Assembly: GCF_040712315.1 (NCBI RefSeq)
Contig: NC_134013.1
Coordinates: 47,515,001-47,579,000, forward strand
DNA: 64,000 bases
Origin: Castanea sativa
Taxonomy: Eukaryota > Streptophyta > Magnoliopsida > Fagales > Fagaceae
Reading direction: 5' to 3'
A program made the position numbers and the translations under genes. This document shows, one piece after another, positions 23,129 through 35,800 of this stretch. The notes under the pieces were generated by a model. It made no database searches. It had not been told where the DNA came from and worked only from the letters and a program-made list of their open reading frames with translations. Position 1 is the first letter of the stretch. The number at the start of each line of letters is the position of its first letter.

Positions 23129-23365
23129 GTAAGTTTATATTGCAAGTACAACGTAAATATGTAAAAGTCAAAAATAATTTTATATATATATAGAAATTTG
23201 ACTCAATAAAATTGAATTTTATCCCTCCTAACAATATTATTGGCCCTCTTATACAAAAAGATAAAGCCAAACAAACCAAACTAGTCCAATCAACAAAATT
23301 TACCAATTTAAGATCTCCCCCCCCCCACCCCCCAAATCCAATTGAAAAGTTAAAGAAAGATTAAC
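23129..23365. repeat. Direct repeat, copy 1 (partner at 24014)
   Basis: The blocks gtaagtttatattgcaagta, aacaatattattggccctct and ttaccaatttaagatc are repeated in the same order and direction in the partner about 885 bp downstream. Nothing in it looks coding. Confidence 0.75.
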
Positions 23366-23596
23366 CCAATTAGGTGTATCCAACTAGATCCGGTGCTCGA
23401 CCAACCCGCTCAAAATGGCCGATCCGACCTGACGCCGGTGACGGTCAGCGGTGGGTCTTCACCCCTAAAATCCGAGACTAACTAGTTGGTTGACGGGTCT
23501 AAGCATGAAAAATTGATTTTCAACCGACATAACCTTCTACACACCAGAAACTTGTTGTTCTTTGCTGATTGGAGTGTTTGGCCAATTTGGTTTTGT

Positions 23597-23712
23597 CTGA
23601 TCTCGTCGAGATTCGGCCTGATCTCTTCGAGATTTGCCGAGATCTTGTCAAGATATGGGTTGATCTTTTTGAGATCCAGCCTGATCTTGTCAAGATCTCT
23701 TCGTGATCCAAT
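23597..23712. repeat. GATCT/AGATC-rich minisatellite of roughly 21 bp
   Basis: Five imperfect units of the type tgatct-cttcgagat-ttgcc follow each other. Because each unit contains an inverted gatct/agatc pair, both strands show open frames with an LDKI-like peptide repeat. These are rejected as genes. Confidence 0.65.
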
Positions 23713-24013
23713 CAGATCAGACAAAGTTGGTAGATTTTAGCAAAAATTGGTTAATTTTTGCAAAATCTAGCGACGTTTAACACAGGTCAAAACCAACTGA
23801 GACTTGACTAGAAACTAAAGACATCCAACCACCCGAAACACCTCTGTCCATCGGATGGCGGTGGGTCTTGGTATGGGAGACCTGAAGTGATTGGGTCGGT
23901 TCTAGGTTGGGCACAAATCCAACTCGAACTGACCTGTGGATAGCCTTTAGCCCAATCAGCAAATTTTGCCAACAAAGTCTATCAAATTAGCCTTTTGCCT
24001 CCTTTTTTTTGTT

Positions 24014-24067
24014 GTAAGTTTACATTGCAAGTACAATGTAAATATATAAAGGTTCAAAAAAAAAATG

Positions 24068-24142
<75 letters not shown>

Positions 24143-24370
24143 AGACTAATTTTAGAAATTTGACCTAATAAAACCAAAATTTTGTCCCTCTTAACAATAT
24201 TATTGGCCCTCTTATACAAAAAGAAAAAAAAGCCAAACAATAAATTTACTAATCTTAAATCCCAAAAAAACCAAATTAGCAAGTACAACAACAAAATTTA
24301 CTAATTTAAGATCCCCCCCTTCCCCCAAAAAAAACTCAACAAAATCATTACCAATTGAAAAGTTAAAGAA
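24014..24370. repeat. Direct repeat, copy 2, expanded by (AT)n
   Basis: Same blocks as at 23129, with an (AT)n tract inserted at 24071..24137. An additional short duplication gives two tracts that each contain aaatttactaat (24243 and 24293). The DNA between the two copies contains the GATC-rich minisatellite and GC-richer sequence. Confidence 0.75.
24071..24137. repeat. (AT)n microsatellite
   Basis: About 33 uninterrupted AT units within the 24014 repeat copy; likely length-polymorphic. Confidence 0.95.
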
Positions 24371-24589
24371 ATATTTTCCTGATCATCAATTTTGGGCAAC
24401 AAAGTCTATCAAATTAGTCCATTTAACCCAAAAAAATTGGAATAAACCAATCACTCGAATCTTCTTATCAAATTCAAAACAAAAAATCCTAAACGAAGAG
24501 AGATGCCCTCATTTTTGAGTCACTCACTATCAAATCTCCCAACTCCTTGTTCCCCCAATCTTGACCCTAATCAAAGTGAGGCAGTGAGT

Positions 24590-25014
24590 GTATATATCCT
24601 ATTTGCAACTCCCATTTAACCTCACTTGTATTGCACCATGCATCCCATTGCATTTAATATCACAGTGAGAAACTGTAATTTTTGACCGATTGATTTCTAA
24701 TTGCACTGCATGATATAATTCTCATAACGATGACTCATGAGCCTTAATCGGATAGCCGGATTGAAAGATATCAAGGAAACAAGTTTTAAGGGTAAAGCAC
24801 ACTTGCATGAATTAGACCTCGACTATATGTGATTATAAACTCTTAATTATGTTTGGCTTATTTTTAGTCAAGTTTAAATTAAATGACGCGTCATAATACT
24901 CAACAAATAGCATTAATGCACATCGTTTAATTTAAATTTGACTAAAAATAAACTAAGAATTCATAATCACGTGTGGTTAGGACTGAGTTCATATGAGTGT
25001 ACTTTACCGTTAAT
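24590..25014. repeat. Dispersed inverted repeat, copy 2, with its own hairpin
   Basis: The arms around 24787..24890 (ttaagggtaaagcacacttg...) and 24912..25014 (...gtgtactttaccgttaa) are inverted copies of each other, giving a hairpin of about 100 bp per arm. The left arm extends to about 24590 and is matched, inverted, by 21950..22265. The structure resembles a MITE, but no TSD could be fixed. Confidence 0.6.
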
Positions 25015-25531
25015 TTTTGAGCACTTCTCCTCAAATCCTCCCTCTTTTGCTGATGAGATTAATAAAGCTTTTCTCTTAATTTGAAGCTTGGAGATCATAT
25101 TCCCCAATCTAGCTCGGCTTTGGTCTCCACCTCCGTTGGGCAAGTCTATGTGAATGTGATGCAGCTTTCACTAGCCACACCGCTTACAGTGCAGCGGTCA
25201 GCAGAAAGTCGAATGGTACAATTACAATCACTTCTATCACTACAGGAAACGTCACTGCATTTTCTCTGCTCAGGCAAAAGCAAAAGATGCCCTTCTATTA
25301 CTTATTACGCTTGTTAATCCCTGCTCATCATCTTTCATAAAACATATTTCAATATAAAATTCGATATTGAAGTGCTTTGCATTCTTGTTTATCTTTTTAA
25401 TAAAAGTAATTAATCTAGTACTTTTATCTATCATCCTTGTGGCATTGGCAGGTACTTAAACTCGCTCCAGGTGCAGGCGAAATTGTTTTATTTTTTTATT
25501 TTATGTAATATGTCTAGGGATATTAAATATT

Positions 25532-25536
<5 letters not shown>

Positions 25537-25583
<47 letters not shown>
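25537..25583. repeat. (AT)n microsatellite
   Basis: About 23 AT units in gene-free DNA upstream of the M50B-like gene. Confidence 0.95.
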
Positions 25584-25588
<5 letters not shown>

Positions 25589-26873
25589 AATTCAATTGAA
25601 TTTAGCATTTCATCATAAGAATCTGTTGTGCTTGGAAGCTTTTGGGATAAGGTTTGGAGCGCATTCTTTAAAGGGTAATTGCATAGCAAAGCCCTGAATT
25701 TATTAAATGTTGAAATTCTTTTTTTGCCTGATTTTGATTTGGTCCTTTTTAAAGCAGTTTTTGGAGCCAATAATACTAAACTCTAAAATCAATATTAGTG
25801 CAATTGAATCTTCATGATTTAATTAAAGTTAAGGTCAAAGTCTGACGGTTTTAAATAAAATAAAATATTGAATATCTTTATCCCTTGAAAATTTTCTTTT
25901 TGAAGTATTAATCTGCTAATATAAAGATAATCAATCCTTTAAAAGATACTGTATTATCTTTCTAAATCCTATTTAATCCATGTTTCTTTATTTTTTGGCC
26001 TCTTGAATCCCTTTTTTGATTTCAAATTTTGAAGATGAGGGGAGTTGGACACTTCACTAATGAATTGACATATGGTGTGTTTCAATTGGATGCTAATAAA
26101 ATATAGTGTTAAACTTAAACCCACCATACCCACCAGCTCTGGCCCCAAAAATGACAAAGATCACCCCAAACCAAATCAACAAACACAATTTCCTCAAAAA
26201 AAAAAAACCCAACATTTAACCCTTTTTTTCTCCCCTAAAATTTACATAAAATTTCATTTTTGTTATAAAACTTTAAAAAACTTGTTTTCGTCCCTTAAAT
26301 TATTGAAAATTCCACCTTTTTTGTATTTAAATTAAAAAAAAAGACTTTTTTTTTTTGATTATCAGTAAATTATTGAATTTTTCCCTTACTTTTTCCTATT
26401 GAATAAAGAACTTTAAATTTTTTAAGTAGGAAAAATGTTTTTTTTTTTAAATAGAAAAAGACAACTCATCTACAGAAAAGTGAGAAAACCTTAAAAAAAG
26501 CAATGTGTTCACAAAGTGATAAAAAAAAGAAAAAAAAAGCAAGAATCAACAATACGTCTTTGACCAGAAATGAGTTGATAAATGATAAAACCAAACTCTC
26601 TCTCAAACGCGTAACTGGGTCAGGGTCATTGACATTTCCATTGTACAACGTTCCCACTCACCAAACCAATACAGACACAGTCCAAACAAGACCAATAACA
26701 ACTCTCTGTCTCACGTTCTTCGCAGTTTCTCTTTTTTTTTTCTTTCTTTCTACACTTCTTCTCTCCCTTTCTTAGCTCCCAAACACCTTCACCCTCCAAA
26801 CCCAACTCCTTCTTCTTTTGTTTGTTGTTCTAGTGTTGTCTTGGTCTTTGGCTTAGGTGAAAGCAGAGAGATA
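25584..26873. promoter_or_regulatory. Upstream region and presumed promoter/5' UTR of the M50B-like gene
   Basis: No ORF of substance is present. The last 150 bases before the ATG are pyrimidine-rich (ctttctttctacacttcttctc; ccaactccttcttcttttg), a common feature of plant 5' leaders. No unambiguous TATA box could be placed, so the transcription start is unknown. Confidence 0.4.
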
Positions 26874-29800
26874 ATGCCGAATTGGGAGCTCAAGAACTGT
26901 TGCCAGCACGAACAAGTCGTGTTCTTGGCCACCATTGGTGTCTTCACCGTTGTAATCCTCGCGGTACGTTTTGTTTTACTCTCTTACTTTTGATCTTTTT
27001 TTTTTCTTGGCTTAGCGTTTGTTTGATTCTCGAGAAAGGAAAACAGAAAAAGTAAAATTGGGTTTGTTATGTATAATCGTTTTAAAGAACAAACAGCATT
27101 GGTCAACTCAGCCAGGTAGTTGTCTTGGCCTCAATTAAGGGAGATTTGTTAATGCTCGAGATATTGATTATTTTGACTAAAGCATTGTCATGTAGATTTT
27201 GCTAATTAGCATATTGGAAATTGGGTCTGGGTTTAGATGTTTAGAATAGTGGGGTAAAGAGTTATGGCTTTATTTGGTAAATAACTTGGTAAGATTCAAG
27301 GTTGATATGATTAGTACTTGGGAAATTGATATTGTAGTGGTGTCTAAGGTAATATTGTTTATAGTTAATCCAAAGAGGAAAAGGGTTGACTCAATTTCAA
27401 AATGAAATTGAGCAGTGTAAGATTAAGGTTGTTGCAAATGATTTTGAATAAAGTATTGTCGCATAGATTTACTAATTAGCATAGTGGAAATTGGGTCTAT
27501 GTTTAGATGTTTAGAATAGTGGGGGTAAAAAGTTATGGCTTTACTTGGTAAATATTATGATAACAGAAGGTTGGTATGATTAGAACGTGGAAAATCGATA
27601 CTGTTGTGGTGTCTAAACTCTGAAGTAATATTGTTCATAGTTAATCCAAAGTGGAAAAGGGATGGTCCATCATATCTCTTCTACATAATTCAAAAGATCT
27701 CACCTACCCAAATTGCCTTTGTCATCAATCAACCTAATACATGCTTAAACGCACCACAAGTGCATCTTACACAAGATTAGGTTAGAAAGAAACTCCTTGA
27801 GATGACTTTGAGTTTACTTTCAAAAATGTCTTTTAATGTATATTGTAAAAGGAGAAAAAAAAACTTGCTCTGTTATCATTTTGAACTAATTTGGTACTAG
27901 TTGAAATTAAAAACATCCCCAAAAGACACAAATTTTAACATGTTTTGGCCAACTTCATAACTACATCCCCAATCAATAGCAACCAATAATCAAGTATCTA
28001 TGAAATAAATTACAAAAGTGAACTCTCACTAACCATACTCACAATCATTCACAAACTCAAACCAACCTACATAATCCACACAAATTAACCCAAATCCCAA
28101 TACACCAAAAAAAAAAATGCTCAACTCACATATGGGTATCTTTCAACCCAAAAACTAAACACAACAAAATGTGTATGTTTCAACGCAGGCATCTTTCAGT
28201 CACAAAAGAACTACCATTTTATTCCCCATATGGGATGGTCATCTTGAGCCAAAACTACTGAGCCCTTTATAGTATTGCATATATAGAAGGCACCAACTCT
28301 TATTCATTGGTGGAGAAGGAATACAAAATTACTTCTTTAACAAGCTTGACAAAAAATATTTTTCCTTCCACACTCAAAATGAATAACCGAGTCAAATTAG
28401 GAATTTGAGAGAATTTCCAACATATTCTATTTGGGTATATGAGTATTAATCTTGCTGAAAAAATTGTTAATCTTTTTATAGTTTTTATTGAGTTTGAATG
28501 AGCTGACCTTTGTTTGATCCACTAGTATTTTGATGAAGAAGTTTTGTTTCCATTGTTATAGCTATGGAGGACAGTGCTATTGACGCCCTTTAAGCTCATC
28601 ACTGTGTTCCTGCATGAAGCAAGTCATGCAGTTGCTTGCATACTCACGTGTGGCCGGGTAAGAAGCTTTTTGTAGAACTTGTTATGCTTTGATCATATGT
28701 TCAGATAGCTCGAATGAAACCTTGTATACTTAAATAAGAAATCATATGTTCTCAAATCTTAATAAGCATTATGTCTCACCTCTTCCGATCAGATATAAAA
28801 CCTTGATTTAGAAATATTTTTGGGTACATAAATTTGATGCAGCCATTGAAGATTAATTTGTTACTACTTCACAACTATGCAAGATTTATTTTATGGGGAT
28901 TATGTGTGAAATCCAATTGAAGTGAAAGTTATGTGGTTTTAAAGGTCTTGTTATACTTGTAGGTTAAAACAGTTTTATAATTTGGGTTTTTATTAAATAA
29001 GTTATGTCAATTTTATATTTACAGGAAATCTATAATTTCTGCAATCCCTGCAAATTCTTTTGGTAGTTTAGTTGAGCCTAGAATTTTCTAGGAGATCCTA
29101 AGTATCTTAGATTTTACTTTCTTTGAGTCCAAGTTAGTATTTTGTTGGGATTTTAGTTAACTAAACTAGGAATCATAGTAGTACTAGTACAAGAAAGTGT
29201 CCTTATATATATAATTGTGATCAATATATTTAGGGAGAGAGAAGTTGATTAATAAAAATATTGAGTGTTTTTGAGGATTTTGGCATATTGGACTTTATGT
29301 GTTCTTTTTTCCTTTTCTCTTTTCTCTCTTCCTTCTCTCTTTCTTGTGATACTGTTCATGGGTGCTGTTCATGCAACCTGTAAACACAATAAAGTTCTCT
29401 TTTTTCTCCATGCAACCTCAAGCTCTTTCTACCTACCAAAAATTGTAAACCCCACATGCTTTCTTCTACCAAATAGACTCATCAAACCATCTTTTAATTC
29501 CTATCACAACAACCCCATGACCCTATCTTCAATAATTCTATAACCTAGATCTTCAAATTCTTCAAGCCCTAAACCCACCGCAAGCACGCGTAGAGAAATT
29601 CCCTGAAATTGTTGGTAGTTGGAAATTGTGCATTGCTGCGTTGGCTTTAGAGTGATTCTAGGAGTATTATTTATTAGCGGCCTTTAATTCCTAACATGAC
29701 GAATCTTGATTTTTTGTTTGCCGCTATTTTTTTTTTTGATGGCGTGGAACCTCACCAAGGCAAGGCCCTTTGGACCCACCTCTTGGGAGTAAACCATGGA

Positions 29801-32800
29801 TACACGACCCTAACTACTAGAATCGTGTATCAGGTAATACAGGGCCTTTGTCTGTCTCTAAATGCCTAAAACTTGTGGCTAACCTTTATAATCTTTACTT
29901 GGTCATAATCTAAGCCTAATTTTTTAATTGATAATTAAATACTCATCCAGTGGATTTTGAATGCACTACCTTACTTTGACATGGGGAGGAGGTGCCATTT
30001 GAGTTAGAGCTCATTGGCATTGTCTAAGTACAATTCAAATGGTTAGATTGGATAATTTGTTCACAACTTTAAGCTACATTGAGAGGATTCACCCACTGTT
30101 CCCATTGACTCCTGTGTTATACTACGCTGCCTGTTTCTTGGTCAGAGGAAATTTTAATTAAAGATAAATCTAAAATAGACAGAGAAAAGTGGGAGAGAGT
30201 TGACCACCTGCTACTGCTCATTGTGAGTTTGCTAGGGAGTTGTGTTCTCTAGTTTTCTGTTTTTTAGAGGGTGCAATGGGTGATGCCTCAGAAAGTGATT
30301 GAGTTGTTGGTGTGCTGTAAAAGGGGATTCGCCAAATGTGGTTCTGGTGTCATTTGGGGAGCTGTCCCATTATGACTTATGTGGAACATTTGGAAGAAAT
30401 GTAATGAGCTAGCCTTTGAAGATTTAGAATGAAGCACGACGGAAACGGAGCTGAAGTTGATTCTTTTGCGTGTCCTATTTGATTGAAAGGTTGTGTTACC
30501 ATGCCATTCCTAGTCCATTTTTTTAGATTTTCTCATTTGCTGTAATTTGGTTTGAGGCTGTCAATATTAGTACGCATATTGTGTACTGGATGACATCCTG
30601 ATTCTCACTACAAATTTTTTAAGCCAAAAAAAGGGATAAAAAACTCATCCTATGTTATTACATTAAGTTACAAAAAGTGAAAAAAAGATGTGCCTCTGCA
30701 TTTCCCTCTCTTTATATGTGCTTATATGCATGAAGTTCAGAGCTGTCAGCTAACTGCAGAATGCTTCTAAGTTCTAACTAGGGCCATCAAGTTATGAGTG
30801 GCAGACTTTGGTTTCTAAACGCAAACCTTGGCCTTAATATGGTCATTAATGAGACTAAGAATTTAATTACTTGTCTTGGCTAAAGAAAACAACAGGCCCC
30901 TCAGTGGCACTTTGCCTGGCAATCTGCAAACCAAGCTAAACTGTGGAGAACTCAAATAGAAGTCTCAGGCTATGCAAAAGTTGCAAAAAGGCTCCCTTAT
31001 TGAATTTCCAGTAACAACTCCAAAGCCTCCTATATCCTCTTCATACAAATTGTCTATATTTGTCACCAATGCACTCTTAGGAGTTGGATTCTACCTGCTA
31101 CCGAGCCTTCCTTTCCACTGGAACCTCTCCTTAAGAGCCAATGCTCCAGCTACAAAGTTTCTTTTTTCAATTAGTGTGCCCTAGAATCTTGCATCCTGAG
31201 TATTTAATTATGACATACTCCACGAACTTGTGAAATGAATAACTTTTCAGGGACAGAACTGAGGGGTGGGGAGAGGATAATATATCTTCCAGAAGAAATT
31301 GCCCAATATTTTCTTGTGTTCTTTGTAACTTATCAACAATATTTGCAAAGGTAGCTTTATTAATGAAATTACTTCTCCCTTATCATGGTTAAGCATATCA
31401 GCCCTGCATTTTCAAATCTGCTGGCTTCCCTTTGTGAGCATCATTTTAAAACCCAGTACCTACTCAGTCTGTAAAAACTTGCCTGTGGGAGCAGCACCCC
31501 ATCATGGCCTAAAAAATGCAGCTCTATTCCAGGCTTGTACTATCATTGTCAGCAAGTTGGTCTTCAAACTTCACAAACGGAGTATCAATGGTCCCACATG
31601 GAATCTTATCCCACAATGGAAATCTACTTCAATGTTCTTAGTCCTTCACAGAACACAGGATTGGATGCAATGAATATAGTGGCTTGATTATCTCGATATA
31701 GTGGAATAGGAGTTGAAACTGTGAAGTCTAATTCCTGAATAAAGTGGTGTAGCAAGTTAGCTCATTAGCAATAACCAGTATGTGCCATCACCCTGTATTT
31801 TTCTTCCGCACTTGATTGAGCAACTATATTTTACTTCTTACTTCTCCATGTTACAAGATTTCTGCCCAAGAAGGTGCAATACCCTGTTGTGTACCTTCTA
31901 TCTGAAGGTGATTCGACCTAGTTTGCATTATTGAAGCCTTCCACCCTAAGATGACCATTCTTTTTAAAAAATATACCTTGACTTAGGGCTCTCTTCTAAT
32001 ATTTAACAATTTGAATGGCAACATTCCTATGTGAGAGTCTTAGGGCTTGTTTTGTTAGAGAGTTAACAACAATTTCAGAGTTTAAACACTGAAAACTGTG
32101 GCTCCAAAAAAAAAAAAAAGTTTGGTACGAGAGTTTAACAAAGTGCATTTGAGTCATAATTCTCAATTTCGAGTTTTTAAGCACTATATTTTGAGAACAC
32201 CTCAAGTCATAGTTCTTAATTTCAAGTTTTTAAACACTATATTTTGAGAACACCTCAAGAGGTGTTCTCAATTTTCAAGTAACAGTTTTGAGTGGCATTA
32301 TTGTAATTATTTTGAAAACCATGGGACCCATATGATGTTGACAACACATAAAACACATTTTTTTTCTTAAAAACACACTCATACCAAACACTCAATTGTG
32401 TCACATTTGAAAATATGTTATTAGAAACATGGTACCAGACATTTTTTTTTTTTTTGCATTATGAATACTTTAAATACGTGTTTTTACAACACTTTTTAAA
32501 CCACTGTTTTTACATCATTTTGAAAACTAATACCTAAGGTCTCTTACAAAATGGGCCCTTAGGGGTTTTAGAAATTGAGGGCCCATTTAGTTAGAGAGTT
32601 TAGGTATTGGTTTTCAAAATGATGGAAAAACTTTGGTTTAAAAAATATTGTGAAAGCACATATTTAAAGTACTCATAATGTAAAAAAAAAAAGTGTTTGG
32701 TACCATGTTTCTAATAAAATATTTTCAAATGTGACACAATTGAGTGTTTGGTATGAGTGTCTTTTTAAGAAAATAATGTGTGTTATGTGTTGTCAACATC

Positions 32801-35800
32801 ATGTGGGTCCCATGATTTTCAAAATAATTACAACAATGCCACTTAAAGCTATTACTTGAAAACACCACTTGAGGTGTTTGTGAAATATAATGTTTAAACA
32901 CTCTAAATTGATTCAAACACTCCTACCAAACACATTTTTTTTTTGGGTCCACAATTTTCAGCACTTAAACACTTAAAACTGTGGTTTAAACTCCCTTACC
33001 AAACAGGCCTTGAGTCCTTGACTCACCACACTAATTGCATATTAGATTTATGGTCTTGTGATGGTGAGATTGAGCTCCCAACCATAACGAGGCCTTCTCT
33101 TCACAAGAGATTTTTATTAGGATCAATAGGACTGACAATAGGAAGAGAACCCAGCAATCCTATTTCCTTGAGGATATCAAGTACATACTTCCTTTGAGAT
33201 AAGTTAAAGTGTTGTCTAGGCCTTGCAAAACTTCAGTCCCTAATAAATATGAAGTTTGCGAAGGGACTTGGTATGAAGTGTGGTTGCAACAATAGTTTCA
33301 ATCTAGTGACGCCTACAGAGTCATCTCTAGTAATTACTATTTAATCCACATAAACCACATGTAATATGGATCCAACATCAGTGTTTAAGTGGAATAGAGA
33401 ATGATTTGTTAACAATGGAGGAAACTATTTATCAAAAAAAAAAAAAAAAATGGTGGAAACCAAAATTTGTGACAACTTTAGAAAACTTCCCAAATCATGC
33501 TCTCAGTGACTGCTTGAGACCATATATTGCTTTCTTCAACTTGTAAATACTGCCTTGATTCTCCCTCTGAGGAACAAACCCAGCTGGTTGCTTCATATAT
33601 ACTTCTTCAAGGAGGTCACCATAGAGAAAGGCATTCTTTACACCACCTTTTTACCATTTCGGCAACTCTTCTGTTTTCATTTATATATTTTACAAGTCTA
33701 CATATTGGTGGCTTGTCTTGGATCAAAATCTTAAATATTATTATCCATGAAGTTCATGCTGCTTGTTTTAAAAATATGGACCGGGAATTCTGTATGACTA
33801 TATATTCAAATTTTACAAAGGTCTGTGCCTTGTAATGGTGATTGCTCAGTTTGTAGTACAAATGACTGATTTTTAAGGCCAAGTTTTAAAAGAACTCTTG
33901 ATGCTATTGCATGCCACTTGAAATATATTTCCCTGCTTTCTGCAATGGCGTATGCTCAATCATATATTTGTCATCTAATTCAATATACAGGTGGAGGGGA
34001 TCCAGGTTCATGCAAATGAAGGTGGAGTAACACAAACACGTGGTGGGATATATTGGGTGATCTTACCTGCAGGATGTAATACTTTTCTTCCTGAAAACCT
34101 CATTTCTCATTGCAAAGCATTCTTATTCTTCTGAGTTCCTACTATGTTGATTGGACATGGATATGAGACATTGATAGGGATTGAAGTAAAGGGTCAGTGT
34201 GAATCTGTGTGTGTGAGTGATAAGTACACATGCATACATTTGAATCTTGTTCTCTTTCTCCTCTTTTTGAACCTCACTTTGTCCACTTTAAATTCAAATG
34301 CAGAGTTGTGGACCTTTTAGGTTTTGCTGCACATTTGTTCAATTGTATGTCACTACTACTGATCTAACCTACAGGGGGTATGGTTTCATTAAAGAAAGAA
34401 ATTGGAAGAGAAAAAAAAAAGGGAGGAAGAGAGATGTCAGCCTAACAAGTAGGGTTAAGGGAGTGAAAATTAGAAATGAAAAAGAAGATGGGGCTGGACA
34501 AACAGAGGAAACAAGCTCAAAATAATTTCTTAGCACAAAATTTGTGATATTCCTAAGAGCTGTAATTTGAGCCCTCATAATATGGGCTTCTTTCCAACTG
34601 TGGACACATACTAGCACACTTAACACCCTTTTCATTTAAGAGATTAAAATTATTGTCAAAAAATCAGATTTCAATCCACATGGAAAATATCAAACTAAAT
34701 GTCATTACAGAATATTCCCTAAAGAGTTAAAAAAGTCCTTTCCTACATCTTTCTCTCTTCCTTCAAAATTCCAAATATTTAGCATGAATAGTGATAGGGT
34801 GTAACACTAAGGTACCATACCAAAAATTTAAATTTAATTACCCTCCAGTTATATCACCGTCTAAAGTGTCATATGGCAAGGAACATCACCCCTTTATGGA
34901 AGTGCTTGTAGTGATAAGTTTTCATGCATTCATAGCTGTCAATGAGACACCATGAAGACTCAAACATTAGATTTTATTATTAACATGATGGGCCTGTGCT
35001 GCCTCTTTTATATCCTCTTTTGATTGTGTGGTCTTCAATTTGATATGACTCATATGATGAGCTCTTATTGACAACCATAGTCTGTATAATTGCTTTTATC
35101 TGTTTTTTTTTCTCTTTTTTGTCTACCAGATCTTGGGTCATCATTCTGGGGAATGGCCTTGATACTCGCATCCACAAATATCATAACTGCTAGAATTGCT
35201 GCTGGTTGTTTTATAGCGGCTCTGCTGGTTGTGCTCTTTATTGCTAAAAATGTAAGACAGTTATAAATGAAGATTTAACTCCTGGATATATCTAGGGTTC
35301 CATGCAACCATACTCTGTACCTGGATAATTGTATTCTACTGTTTGTTAGTTAATTTTTTTTTCCCGTTCTTTTCATTTTCCTTAAATAGACCCGTAAAGA
35401 TTTTAATCTCTGTACTCTTACTTGCTGTTGCTGTTGTTCAACAGTGGACACTTCGAGGGCTTTGTATTGGTAAGCACCTACATGATCTTTCTAGAAGCGT
35501 TTAATTTAATGATATCTGCAGGCTTCTATGCTGACATTTTTACGTTTACTAACTGAATATCCCAGGATTCATTATTTTCCTTGCTATAATATGGCTTCTG
35601 CAAGAAAAGACAACAGTCCATATTCTTCGCTATGCAATTCTCTTCATTGGTATCTTATCCTCTCATTTGTTTACTTTCTAAAAATGAAATTGTCCCCAAT
35701 TAATATCTATTTTTTTGGGTGGATGGACAAGAGTGGCTTACTTCTAATTTGGCAAATTGCAGGTGTCATGAACAGTTTGTTTTCTGTTTACGGTATATTC

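Noticed and set aside
23482..23740. ORFs on both strands with repeated LDKI-like peptides
   Set aside because: They come from the GATC-rich minisatellite, which is open on both strands because its units are self-inverted.
25239..25260. cactacaggaaacgtcactg, like a CACTA transposon end
   Set aside because: No matching inverted end and no 3-bp TSD could be found nearby.
31434..31673. 79-residue plus-strand ORF in intron 2
   Set aside because: It is a shadow of the copia RNase H/C-terminal coding region on the minus strand.
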